64,000 nucleotides of DNA from the NCBI RefSeq assembly GCF_003598715.1, contig NZ_QZFU01000013.1:62001-126000 (forward strand). The letters run 5' to 3'. The notes beneath the pieces are model-generated. The model was given only the letters and a program-made list of their open reading frames with translations. It made no database searches and had not been told where the DNA came from. Of this stretch, positions 25,361 to 34,882 are shown piece by piece. Position 1 is the first letter of the stretch. Every line of letters begins with the position of its first letter. The stretch comes from Nocardia panacis (GTDB taxonomy: Bacteria; Actinomycetota; Actinomycetes; Mycobacteriales; Mycobacteriaceae). The position numbers and the translations under genes are program-made.

Positions 25361-27541
25361 ATGAGAGCGTTCGCGTGGTTGGCTGTCAACAGGCCCAAAG
25401 TCGTCGTCGCGGTGGTCTTCATACTGCTGGTGCTCGCGGGAGTGGGCGGAGCATCGGTGCAGCAGCGGCTCTCCGGAGGCGGATTCTGGAACGCGGATGC
25501 CGAATCGGCGCGGGCGGCAAGGATACTGGCCGACAAGTACACCACCGGGACTCCCAATGTCGTCATTGTGGTTGATGCGTCCGGGGCGGGTGATTCCGTC
25601 GACACCGCGGCGGCCACCGCGGCAGGACTGAAGCTGACCAAGGAGTTGGCGGCGGTGTCCGGTGTGCGTTCGGTGAATTCGTATTGGTCCACCGGCGCGC
25701 TGGATTTCCTGCGCAACGGCGACCGGTCCCGTGCGCTGGTCGCCGTGGACATTCCCGGCGACGAACTCGCCGTCGACAAGGTCCTCGCGCATCTGCTCGA
25801 CACATACCGGGATCGCGACTACGACGGGCTGCGTCTGCGCTTCGGTGGCGCCGCGGTCAGCTATCACGATGTGACCGCGCAGCTCAGCCATGATCTGCTG
25901 GTGACCGAGGGTGTCTCGATACCGATCCTGCTCATCCTGCTCGTCCTGGTCTTCGGCAGCCTGGTCGCGGCCGGACTGCCGCTGATCCTGGGAGTGGTCT
26001 CGATTGTCGGCACGTTCGGAACCCTGCGGTTGCTCACGGAATTCACCCAGATCTCCAGTTACGCGCTGAATCTCACCACGGTGCTGGGTCTCGGACTCGG
26101 CATCGACTACAGCTTGTTCCTGGTCAGCCGTTTCCGCGAGGAGCGAAGGGCCGGGCGTGAGGTGCCCGCAGCGGTGTACGCGACCGTGACGAGCGCCGGT
26201 CGCACCGTGCTGTTCTCGGCCGCCACCATCGTCGTCGCCATGCTGGCGATGCTGTTGTTCCCGATGCCGTTCCTGCGTTCGCTCGCTGCCGCGTGTCTGT
26301 CGGTGACCCTGCTGGCCGCGCTGGCCACCGTGACATTGCTCCCGGCGCTGCTCATGCTGTTCGGTCACCGAATCGAGGCCCTGGATGTGCGCCGGGGTCT
26401 GCGGAGGTTGCGCGGGCGACCGGAACCGGAGCCCAAGCGCCCCGAGGAGGGGATCTGGTATCGCACCGCGCGCCGAGTCACGGCTCACCCCATGATATTC
26501 GGCATCGCGGCCCTCATCCTGGTGGTCCTGCTCGGTGCGCCGTTCGCTGGGTTGCGGGTGGGGTTGACCGATGACCGGGCGCTGCCGAGCGCGGTGGAGA
26601 GTCGTCAGGTCGGTGATGTGCTGCGCGCCGAATTCCCGACCGCCATGACCGGGCAATTCGATGTCGTGGTCGACGGCCCGATCACCGGCGCGGATCTGGC
26701 AGCGCTCGCGTCCAGGTTGCGGGAGTTGCCGCATGTGCGGCTGGTGCGCACTCAGACCGGACCGGGGGGCGCGCACCTGGCGGTGCTGCCCGACCTCGAC
26801 CCGTACTCTCCGGCTGCCGATGCGCTGCTGGCGAGTATCCGCGCCACCGACTCGGGGGCGCCGCTGCTGGTCGGCGGACCCACGGCCGAGAATGCCGACA
26901 CCAAATCCGGTTTGGTCCAACGGCTCCCGCTGGTGGTGTCGCTGATCGTGGTGGCGATGCTGGTACTTCTGTTCGCGTTCACGGGCAGCGTGGTGCTACC
27001 GGTGAAGGCGGTGCTGCTCAACACACTGAGCCTGTCGGCCACCTTCGGCGCGATGGTCTATGTGTTTCAGGACGGCCATTTGAAGTGGCTCGTGGGGGAT
27101 TTCACCGAGACCGGCTATCTGGCCGCACCCGTTCCGGTGCTGGTGTTCTGTCTGGCGTTCGGCCTCTCGATGGACTACGAGGTGTTTCTGCTCTCACGCA
27201 TCGCCGAGGAGTATCGTGTGCGCGGCGTCACTGCCGACGCGGTCGCCTACGGGCTCGCGCGCACCGGCCGCGTCGTTACCGCCGCAGCGTCGCTGATGGC
27301 GATTGTCACTGTGGGACTGGCTTTTTCGCAGGTATCGTTCACCAAGCTGATGGGCGTGGGCCTGTCGTTGGCGGTTCTGATGGACGCCACGCTGATCCGA
27401 GGTGTGCTGGTGCCCGCACTGATGCGGCTGATGGGAGCGGCCAATTGGTGGGCGCCGGGATTCCTGCGCCGGGTCCATCGCCGGATCGCCCTCAGCGAGG
27501 AACCTACGCCTCCTCGCGTGAATCACATTCCCACCCAATAA
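25361..27541 (+). CDS. MMPL-family (RND-type) transporter
   Basis: 726 residues. An N-terminal membrane segment (VVVAVVFILLVLAGVG) is followed by a roughly 150-residue extracytoplasmic loop, then a membrane block with GLGIDYSLFLVSRFREE, a second large loop (about 390-510) and a second membrane block with LSMDYEVFLLSRIAEEY. The paired D-Y motifs of the central helices (proton relay) are intact. MMPL proteins export lipids, lipopeptides and siderophores. Its place directly before the NRPS suggests it exports that product. Confidence 0.9.
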   Translation: MRAFAWLAVNRPKVVVAVVFILLVLAGVGGASVQQRLSGGGFWNADAESARAARILADKYTTGTPNVVIVVDASGAGDSVDTAAATAAGLKLTKELAAVSGVRSVNSYWSTGALDFLRNGDRSRALVAVDIPGDELAVDKVLAHLLDTYRDRDYDGLRLRFGGAAVSYHDVTAQLSHDLLVTEGVSIPILLILLVLVFGSLVAAGLPLILGVVSIVGTFGTLRLLTEFTQISSYALNLTTVLGLGLGIDYSLFLVSRFREERRAGREVPAAVYATVTSAGRTVLFSAATIVVAMLAMLLFPMPFLRSLAAACLSVTLLAALATVTLLPALLMLFGHRIEALDVRRGLRRLRGRPEPEPKRPEEGIWYRTARRVTAHPMIFGIAALILVVLLGAPFAGLRVGLTDDRALPSAVESRQVGDVLRAEFPTAMTGQFDVVVDGPITGADLAALASRLRELPHVRLVRTQTGPGGAHLAVLPDLDPYSPAADALLASIRATDSGAPLLVGGPTAENADTKSGLVQRLPLVVSLIVVAMLVLLFAFTGSVVLPVKAVLLNTLSLSATFGAMVYVFQDGHLKWLVGDFTETGYLAAPVPVLVFCLAFGLSMDYEVFLLSRIAEEYRVRGVTADAVAYGLARTGRVVTAAASLMAIVTVGLAFSQVSFTKLMGVGLSLAVLMDATLIRGVLVPALMRLMGAANWWAPGFLRRVHRRIALSEEPTPPRVNHIPTQ

Positions 27542-27715
27542 TATAGGGCTATTGGCGCCCGCGGAGTGTCCATGCGACAGTGGGCGTCGGTGACCATGCC
27601 CGCAGGCGCTCTGCTCGAACGCACACCCTCCGGGGCGGAACACGCAGCGGCCTGCCGGCTTTCGGATCGCCGCAGGCTCAACAATCATCGACTCACCATT
27701 TCGAAGGTATCCATT

Positions 27716-30700
27716 TTGGTTCCCCACCGTCATCCCCTGACTGCGTACCAGCGCGATATCTGGACGATCGCGGCGCTGTATCCCGGTCTGCCCAGCTATC
27801 TCTCCAGCGTGGTCGGCAGGTATTCCATCGATATCGACGTGGCCGCGATGAGTGCGGCGGCCGAACGTGCCTGGGCGCGCAACGACGGCCTGCGGCTGTG
27901 CTACCGCGTGGTGGATGGTGTGCCGTACCAGGAGCTTTCGTCCGATCCGATGCCCGAGGTTCAGGTGATCGACGTCGGTGACGCGCCGGACCCGGACGCC
28001 GAGGCGCGCAGGCGGGTTCGTATCCTCACCGGCGCCGCGATCGATCTCGGCACCGCGGTGCCGTTTCGAGCCCACATCGTCAAGGCGGGCGCCTCGGGCG
28101 CGTATCTCGTCGTGACGACCCATCACATCGCCGCCGACGCGACCGGCCTGTTCCACATCGGCGCTCAGATCCTCACCGACTATGCCGTCACAACGGCGAC
28201 CGGGCACCCGATCGAACTGCCGGGATCCTCATTCCTGCGCTGCCTGGAGTTCGAACGCGACTACCGGGCCGGCGAACAATACCGCATCGACCGCGATGCG
28301 CTGGTGTCCCGGCTGGGCGATATCACCCCCGCGCTATACGAGCGGCCGCGCGCGACCGAGGGCTTGGCGCCGGTGAGTTCCCACGAGTTCACGCTGGATC
28401 GCCTCCTGGTCAATCGGATTCGGGCGGCGGGCGTGTCGCTGTATCCGTATTTCTGCGCCATGCTCGGCCTCTACCTTTCGCGGGTGCTGCGCACCGAGGA
28501 GATCGTCATCGGGATCCCCTTCGGCAACCGCACCAACGCCACCGAACAGGCCACCATCGGCCATTTCGCCAATACGCTCCCGCTGCCCATCCGCCTCGGC
28601 GGCCGCGGCAGTGTGCGCGACCTGGTCGCCGCGGTGAAAGCCGATGTGCGCCAGATGAAACAGCATGAGCGCTACCCGCTCGGCGATCTCATGCGCGACC
28701 TGCGACAGCGCGGCAACCCGGCGCGGCAACTGTTCGATGTCACCGTCGCCTACCCGCGCCTGCCCTCGGCGGCAGGTTTGATCGCCGGGCTGGAGGAGGT
28801 TCAGCAACCGTCGCACGGGTACAGCCCGCTGGCCATGGCCTGGACCATCTCCGAGATCGACGAGGACGGCCCGCTGTGGGTCCGGCTCGACCACGCGGCC
28901 GATATCTTCGACACCGACTATCCGATCGAGTCCGTCACCGCACATATCACCGCACTGCTGCACGCGGGTATCGATGCCATGCAGACCGATCCGACGCTGC
29001 TGCCGATGCTGACGGAGGCCGAGCACGCTCTGCTGACAGATCGGGTCCGTGCGACCACGCACCCCTACGACAGCACGGCGAGCATCATCGGGCGGATCGT
29101 GGCGCAGGCCGAGCGAACCCCGGATGCGGTCGCGGTGCGCACCTCGGGTTCGGCTCCCATCACCTACCGGGAACTCACCGCCCGCGCGAGGGCACTGTCG
29201 GGCTTGCTGCGCGACTCCGGCGTCGGCGCCGGTGATCTGGTCGCGGTGCGGCTCGAACGCGGACCGGACCTGCTGGTCGCCCTGCTGGCCGTAATGCACG
29301 CCGGGGCGGCCTACGTTCCGGTCGATCCCGCCTACCCGCCGGAGCGGATCGCGTACATACTCGCCGACAGTGCCGCCAAGGTGGTGCTGACCGATTCCGA
29401 GTGGTCCGCACCGCTCGACGGTGTGATCACGCTGCCCCCCGAATGCCCGCCCGTGACGGGTGCACCGCCGCGGGCGCCCGTGCCCGAAGGCGGGGACCTG
29501 GCCTACGTCATCTACACTTCCGGTTCCACCGGGCAACCCAAAGGCGTTGCCGTCGAGCATCACTCGATCGTCAACCGGCTCGACTGGATGCAGCGGCGGT
29601 ACCCGTTGCTGGCCGCCGATGTCATCCTGCAGAAGACCCCGTCCTCGTTCGACGTGTCGGTGTGGGAGTTGTTCTGGTGGGCGTCGGCGGGCGCTCAGGT
29701 GGCGCTGCTGCGACCCGGCGGTGAGCGGGATCCGCGCGAAATCCTGGACGCCATAGCCGATTTCGGCGTCACCGTGATGCACTCCGTACCGTCCATGCTG
29801 ACACCGCTGCTGGAGGTGCTCGAATCCGGTCCGGCGGCCGTGGCGCGGGCCGCGAGCCTGCGCACCGTGTTCTGTAGCGGCGAAGCACTGCTGCCGCATC
29901 AGGTCATGCGGTGGAACCGGGTATTCGCCGGACTGGGGCCTGCCGCACCCCGGTTGGTCAATCTTTACGGACCGACGGAGGCGACCGTCGATGTCTCCTA
30001 CTTCGACTGCCCCACCGACGCGGCGCGGCCGGTCGCCAGGGTGCCGATCGGCAGACCGATCGACAACACCCGCCTGTACGTGCTCGGTCCGGACAACTGG
30101 CCGCAGCCGATCGGCGTGGCGGGCGAATTGTGCATCGCGGGCGCCGGTCTCGCGCGCGGATATCTGAACCGGCCCGAGTTGGACGCGCGAACCTTCGTCG
30201 CCGATCCGTTCCATCCCGGTGAGCGCATGTACCGCACCGGTGACCTCGCCCGCCGCCTCGCCGATGGTGAACTGGAGTACCTGGGCCGTATCGATCGCCA
30301 GGTGAAGATTCGCGGCAACCGTGTGGAACTCGGCGAGGTGGAGAACGCGCTCGCCTGCCTGCCGCAGGTGCGCGCCGCTGCGGTGATCGACCGCCGATCT
30401 CCCACTCGCGGAACCTATCTGACCGCGTACTGTGTGGCCACTGCCGCGGTGGAACCCGCGACAATGCGTGCCGGACTCGCGAAGACACTGCCGGAGTACA
30501 TGATTCCCGCGCAGTTCGTCCGGGTCGACGCGATCCCACTGACATCCAGTGGCAAGGTCGACCGCACCGCACTGGCCGCGCTGCGGACCACTGTGGAATC
30601 GGCGGCGCACACTGCCCCTCGCACGCCCGTCGAGGAACAACTGGCGCGGATCTGGCGCACGGTGCTCGACCGGGAATCGGTGTCGATCTTCGACAGTTTC

Positions 30701-33700
30701 TACGATCTCGGCGGCGACTCCATTCTGCTGCTGCGGATGCGAGCGAGAGCCGAGGCACAGGGATTGCTGATCAGCGCCCGCGATATCGCCGAGTACCCGA
30801 CCATCGCCGAGTTGGCCGAACGCGCCCGAGTCGGTGCGGCTACCGCGCCGGGGATCGCACCCTTCGAACTCGTCGCCGACATCGACCGCGCCCGCCTCGG
30901 GCGGGCCGTGGACGCCTACCCGCTGAGCAGACTGCAACTCGGCATGCTGTTCCACAGCCGCGAACGCGCCGAATCACCGCTCTACCACGATGTCTTCCGC
31001 TACTCGCTGCGGATGCCATGGGACGAGAACCGGCTGCGGGCCGCGGTGCGACGGGCCGTCGCCCGGCATCCGATGCTGCGCACCTCTTTCGAGCCTGCCG
31101 CCTACTCCGAACCATTGCAGCTGGTGCACGCCCACCTCGAGCCACCGATGTCGGTCAGTGACCTGCGCGCGACCCCGCCGGAGGAGGCCGAGGATCTGAT
31201 TCGCGCCCATGTCGAGCAGCAGCGCCTGCGGCGGTATGTGCTGGACCGGCCGGGTTTGTTCCGGCTCGCGGTATTCCGGCTCGCCGACCGGATCGACCTG
31301 GTGTTGTCGTTCCATCACGCCATCCTCGATGGCTGGAGCGTGGCAACACTGATGTCGGAATTGTTGGCGGACTATCGCGGCGTGGTCATCGGCGATATCG
31401 ACGCCGAGCTACCGTCGTTCGCGGAATATATTCGGGCCGAACGTATTTCGATGACCGATCCGGCCGATGCCCAATATTGGGCGCGCGAGCTCCTGGATGC
31501 GGTGACGGTCCGCATCCCCGGCTTGCGCGCGCACGTCGCGACCGATCCGGCTCCGGCCATGAGCCCTGTCGAAGCGCGGGTGTCGCTGTCGGTTCCGGTG
31601 CCCGCCGATCTGCTCGGCCGCGTCGTCGCCGCGGCCGCCGCGGCGCACGTGCCGGTGAAGACGGTGCTGCTGGCCGCGCATCTGTGGACGGTCGGCCTGC
31701 TGTCCGGCCAGTCGGATGTGACGACCGGTGTGATCACCCACGGACGCCCCGAGCGACTCGGCGCCGAGCGCATGGCGGGATTGTTTCTCAACACGACGCC
31801 GCTGCGCCTGAATATCGCGGCAGGCACCCGCCGGGAGCTGCTGATCGGAACATTCGATCGCGAGCGGAACAGCGAGCCGCACAAACGCTTCCCCCTCGCC
31901 GAGATCCAGCGCCGGTTCGGCGTCGTTGTCGACACCGCGTTCAACTACACGCACTTCCACGCCGCGGGCGCGACCCTGGATGCGCTGGGGGTAACCCTGC
32001 TCGGCATCGATGTCAGCGAGGACACGAATTTCGCGCTGCTCGTCAATGTCGCACGCAACCCACTCGACGACACTCTCGCCCTGCGCATCGACGGCGACCC
32101 GGCAACCTACACGCGCGACCAGCTGAGCGGTATCGGCCAGACCTACCTGGCGGTCCTCGACCTGCTTACCGGAGATCCGGCGGCCCCGCTCGACTTCGGC
32201 TCGACGGTCCCGGCAGCGGTGTCCGAACCCGCCGAACTCGGCACCGTGATCGAGTTGTTCGATGCCCGCGCGGCCCGGACACCCGATGCCGTCGCACTCG
32301 AATTCGGTTCCCGCACAGTCACGTACGCGCAGCTGGCGACGCTGTCGAATCGGATCGCCGCGAACCTGGTGGTCAGGGGCGCGCGTCCGGGCGATCGGAT
32401 CGCCATGGCCGTGGACCGGTCACCGGAGCAGGTGGCGACCGTGCTTGCCATCGCCAAGGCAGGCGCCGCCTGCGTACCGCTGGTGACCGATCCGGCCGCG
32501 CGCCTGCAGGCCGTACTCGAGCAGGTCGAGCCGTTCGCGGTGATCGTGGGCCGGGAAATTACGGTCCCACAGCAGTATTCGCGGATCACCGTCGATGAGC
32601 TCAGCGCCGGCGACGCCGAGGTCGCGCTGCCCGCCCTCGACCCGGCGGCCACCGTGTATGTGCTGTTTACCTCTGGTTCCACCGGCACTCCCAAGGGCGT
32701 GGCCCTGCCGCATCGCGCGCTGGCGAATCTGGTGCGCTGGCAGTTGTCGACCGCGGGCGGGATGCTCGCCGATCTCGGCCGTGCCCCGGCGACAACGCAA
32801 TTCGCGCCATTGTCGTTCGACATCTCCTTCCAGGAGATCTACTCGACACTGTGCGGCGGCGGACGGCTCATCCTGCTCACCGAGGAACAGCGCCGCGATC
32901 CGCGCGCGCTGGCCCGCCTGCTGCAAGCCACCGGCGCAGAGCGAATCTTCCTGCCCTATGTAGCCTTGCAGCAGTTGGCCGAGGCCACGATCCGTCTCGG
33001 TGTCGCACCGACCGGATTGCGGGTGATCGTTTCCTCCGGTGAACAGTTGCGCGTCACCGAGGAAATCCGGGCGCTGTGTGCGGCAGGCGCCGACGTGGTG
33101 CTGGAGAACCAGTACGGTCCCACCGAAACTCACGTCGCCACCCGGTTCACCATGACCGGCGATCCGGCCCGGTTCCCGGCTCTGCCGCCGATCGGCACCG
33201 CCATCGACGGCGTGGAGATCCTGGTTCTCGATGAACGGTTGCGCCCGGTTCCCGATGGCGCACCAGGCGAGATCTATCTCGCCGGGGCGGCACTCGCCGA
33301 CGGCTACGAGCGTCGGCCGGATCTCACCGAAGCCGCCTTCCTGCCACACCCGTACGCATTCGGGCGGCGGATGTATCGGACCGGCGATCTCGGCCGCCGG
33401 TTGCCCGGCGGTGCGGTGATCAGCGACGGCCGCCGCGGCGGCCAGGTCAAGATCCGCGGTCACCGGGTGGAGCCGTTGGAAGTGGAGTTGGCGTTGCAGC
33501 GGGTCACCGCGACACTGCCGGGTGTCACCGAGGTGGCGGTGGTGGCGCATTCCGGCGCCGGAGCCTCCAGCGAGCAGACCCGGCTGGTGGGTTTCCTCGT
33601 CGGCTCCGGCGCGGGTGTCGACGAGCCGGGACTGCGCGCGGCGCTGCGGGAATGGTTGCCCGACTACATGATTCCCAGCCGCCTGGTGTGGCTGGACGCG

Positions 33701-34882
33701 CTGCCGCTGACCACCAGTGGCAAACGGGCGGATCGGGCGCTGGCCGCCATGTCGCTGCCCGCCACCGGCGCCCTCGCCCCGGTTCGCCCGCGCACCGCGC
33801 GGGAAGCGGCACTCGCCGCGCTGATGGCTGAGGCGTTGTCATTGCCCGAGGTCGGTGTGCACGACGATTTCTTCGCGCTCGGCGGTACGTCATTGACGGC
33901 AATGCGGTTGATCGTGGCCATCGAACAGCGCTACGGGGTGTCGCTGCCGGTATCGGTTCTGGCGGCCGGTCCCACCGTTGCCGCCCTGGCTGGGCATCTC
34001 GACAAGGACGCGCACGCCGGATTCGATCCGCTGGTACTGCTGCGCGAGGGGACGGCGCCGCCGCTGTTCCTGGTGCATCCGATCGGCGGAAATGTGCTCT
34101 GCTATGTCGAATTGGGCAAGCACCTGCCCGACGGGCAGCCGCTGTACGGTGTGCAGGCGGCGGGTCTGGAACCCGGTGCCACCGCGGTCGACACCGTTGC
34201 GGATATGGCGCGCGACTACATCGCGGCGCTGCGCCGGGTCCAGCCGGAGGGTCCCTATCACCTGGGCGGATGGTCGCTGGGCGGCATGGTGGCCTTCGAG
34301 ATGGCACAGCAGCTGACCTCGGCCGGTCACCAGGTCGCCAGACTGATCCTCATCGACACCATGACCATCCGGCCCGGCGATGGCCTACCGGTCCCGCGGC
34401 ACCGCCTGCACGAGTTCTTCCTGTGGGAGCTGCTCTGGTTGGCGACGGGCGCGGACACCGCGGTGGTCGAGATCCCCGCGGAGCTCGAAACCGACGATGA
34501 GGTTCTCGATTTCATCCTTGCCACCGCGGTGGACGCAGGCGTGCTGCCACCCACCGGTTCCAGAGAGTTGGTGCGGCGGCTGTTCGAGGTGTTCGCCGGC
34601 GGCTGGCGGGCGGTCAACGGCTATCGGCCACGCGCCTATGACGGTGACATCACCCTCCTGCGAGCCGCGGAGCCACTGCCGCAGGTGTTGCGCCCCGTGC
34701 ACAATACGGCAGGCACTCTGCACCGCGATCCGACCAACGGCTGGGACGCCTACGCCGCCGGACATCTCGAGGTCATCGAGGTGCCGGGCGACCATCTGAC
34801 CCTGATCCAGTCCCCACAGGTCGCCGCGGTGGCCGCTCAGCTCGCGCGGCTGCTCCAGCAGGCGCCCGCGACCGTTTCGTGA
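27716..34882 (+). CDS. dimodular non-ribosomal peptide synthetase C-A(Ser)-T-C-A-T-TE
   Basis: About 2388 residues from TTG 27716, preceded by GAAGG at 27703-27707; ATGs at 27566/27572 are in frame but that upstream stretch looks non-coding. Domain order: C1 (about 5-430; active site HHIAADAT, H136-H137, D141, last Gly replaced), A1 (460-960; YTSGSTGQPKG, YRTGDL), T1 (LGGDS, Ser about 1002), C2 (1065-1490; HHAILDG from 1200), A2 (1510-2010; FTSGSTGTPKG), T2 (LGGTS, Ser about 2059), TE (2105-2388; GWSLGG, Ser about 2187; His in GDHLTLI). By hand alignment to PheA, the A1 code is D-V-W-H-F-S-L-V-D-K, the serine code as in EntF. A2 gives D-I-Q-F-V-S-Q-V-A-K, with no clear match; Gln239 recalls proline-type codes. 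No epimerase is present. An N-terminal C domain in the first module implies an acyl, aryl or upstream peptidyl donor not found here. Confidence 0.93.
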   Translation: MVPHRHPLTAYQRDIWTIAALYPGLPSYLSSVVGRYSIDIDVAAMSAAAERAWARNDGLRLCYRVVDGVPYQELSSDPMPEVQVIDVGDAPDPDAEARRRVRILTGAAIDLGTAVPFRAHIVKAGASGAYLVVTTHHIAADATGLFHIGAQILTDYAVTTATGHPIELPGSSFLRCLEFERDYRAGEQYRIDRDALVSRLGDITPALYERPRATEGLAPVSSHEFTLDRLLVNRIRAAGVSLYPYFCAMLGLYLSRVLRTEEIVIGIPFGNRTNATEQATIGHFANTLPLPIRLGGRGSVRDLVAAVKADVRQMKQHERYPLGDLMRDLRQRGNPARQLFDVTVAYPRLPSAAGLIAGLEEVQQPSHGYSPLAMAWTISEIDEDGPLWVRLDHAADIFDTDYPIESVTAHITALLHAGIDAMQTDPTLLPMLTEAEHALLTDRVRATTHPYDSTASIIGRIVAQAERTPDAVAVRTSGSAPITYRELTARARALSGLLRDSGVGAGDLVAVRLERGPDLLVALLAVMHAGAAYVPVDPAYPPERIAYILADSAAKVVLTDSEWSAPLDGVITLPPECPPVTGAPPRAPVPEGGDLAYVIYTSGSTGQPKGVAVEHHSIVNRLDWMQRRYPLLAADVILQKTPSSFDVSVWELFWWASAGAQVALLRPGGERDPREILDAIADFGVTVMHSVPSMLTPLLEVLESGPAAVARAASLRTVFCSGEALLPHQVMRWNRVFAGLGPAAPRLVNLYGPTEATVDVSYFDCPTDAARPVARVPIGRPIDNTRLYVLGPDNWPQPIGVAGELCIAGAGLARGYLNRPELDARTFVADPFHPGERMYRTGDLARRLADGELEYLGRIDRQVKIRGNRVELGEVENALACLPQVRAAAVIDRRSPTRGTYLTAYCVATAAVEPATMRAGLAKTLPEYMIPAQFVRVDAIPLTSSGKVDRTALAALRTTVESAAHTAPRTPVEEQLARIWRTVLDRESVSIFDSFYDLGGDSILLLRMRARAEAQGLLISARDIAEYPTIAELAERARVGAATAPGIAPFELVADIDRARLGRAVDAYPLSRLQLGMLFHSRERAESPLYHDVFRYSLRMPWDENRLRAAVRRAVARHPMLRTSFEPAAYSEPLQLVHAHLEPPMSVSDLRATPPEEAEDLIRAHVEQQRLRRYVLDRPGLFRLAVFRLADRIDLVLSFHHAILDGWSVATLMSELLADYRGVVIGDIDAELPSFAEYIRAERISMTDPADAQYWARELLDAVTVRIPGLRAHVATDPAPAMSPVEARVSLSVPVPADLLGRVVAAAAAAHVPVKTVLLAAHLWTVGLLSGQSDVTTGVITHGRPERLGAERMAGLFLNTTPLRLNIAAGTRRELLIGTFDRERNSEPHKRFPLAEIQRRFGVVVDTAFNYTHFHAAGATLDALGVTLLGIDVSEDTNFALLVNVARNPLDDTLALRIDGDPATYTRDQLSGIGQTYLAVLDLLTGDPAAPLDFGSTVPAAVSEPAELGTVIELFDARAARTPDAVALEFGSRTVTYAQLATLSNRIAANLVVRGARPGDRIAMAVDRSPEQVATVLAIAKAGAACVPLVTDPAARLQAVLEQVEPFAVIVGREITVPQQYSRITVDELSAGDAEVALPALDPAATVYVLFTSGSTGTPKGVALPHRALANLVRWQLSTAGGMLADLGRAPATTQFAPLSFDISFQEIYSTLCGGGRLILLTEEQRRDPRALARLLQATGAERIFLPYVALQQLAEATIRLGVAPTGLRVIVSSGEQLRVTEEIRALCAAGADVVLENQYGPTETHVATRFTMTGDPARFPALPPIGTAIDGVEILVLDERLRPVPDGAPGEIYLAGAALADGYERRPDLTEAAFLPHPYAFGRRMYRTGDLGRRLPGGAVISDGRRGGQVKIRGHRVEPLEVELALQRVTATLPGVTEVAVVAHSGAGASSEQTRLVGFLVGSGAGVDEPGLRAALREWLPDYMIPSRLVWLDALPLTTSGKRADRALAAMSLPATGALAPVRPRTAREAALAALMAEALSLPEVGVHDDFFALGGTSLTAMRLIVAIEQRYGVSLPVSVLAAGPTVAALAGHLDKDAHAGFDPLVLLREGTAPPLFLVHPIGGNVLCYVELGKHLPDGQPLYGVQAAGLEPGATAVDTVADMARDYIAALRRVQPEGPYHLGGWSLGGMVAFEMAQQLTSAGHQVARLILIDTMTIRPGDGLPVPRHRLHEFFLWELLWLATGADTAVVEIPAELETDDEVLDFILATAVDAGVLPPTGSRELVRRLFEVFAGGWRAVNGYRPRAYDGDITLLRAAEPLPQVLRPVHNTAGTLHRDPTNGWDAYAAGHLEVIEVPGDHLTLIQSPQVAAVAAQLARLLQQAPATVS

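Noticed and set aside
25352..26920. Minus-strand open frame opposite the MMPL gene
   Set aside because: Antisense shadow with Gln/Arg/His-rich translation; the MMPL frame has membrane segments and family motifs.
27566..27715. N-terminal 50-codon extension of the NRPS from ATG 27566
   Set aside because: Translation looks non-coding, while GAAGG is well placed before TTG 27716, where the condensation domain begins.
28334..30955. Long open frame (873 codons) antisense to the NRPS
   Set aside because: Shadow of the GC-rich coding strand; its translation is Arg/Gly/His-rich and without motifs, while the sense frame has all NRPS motifs.
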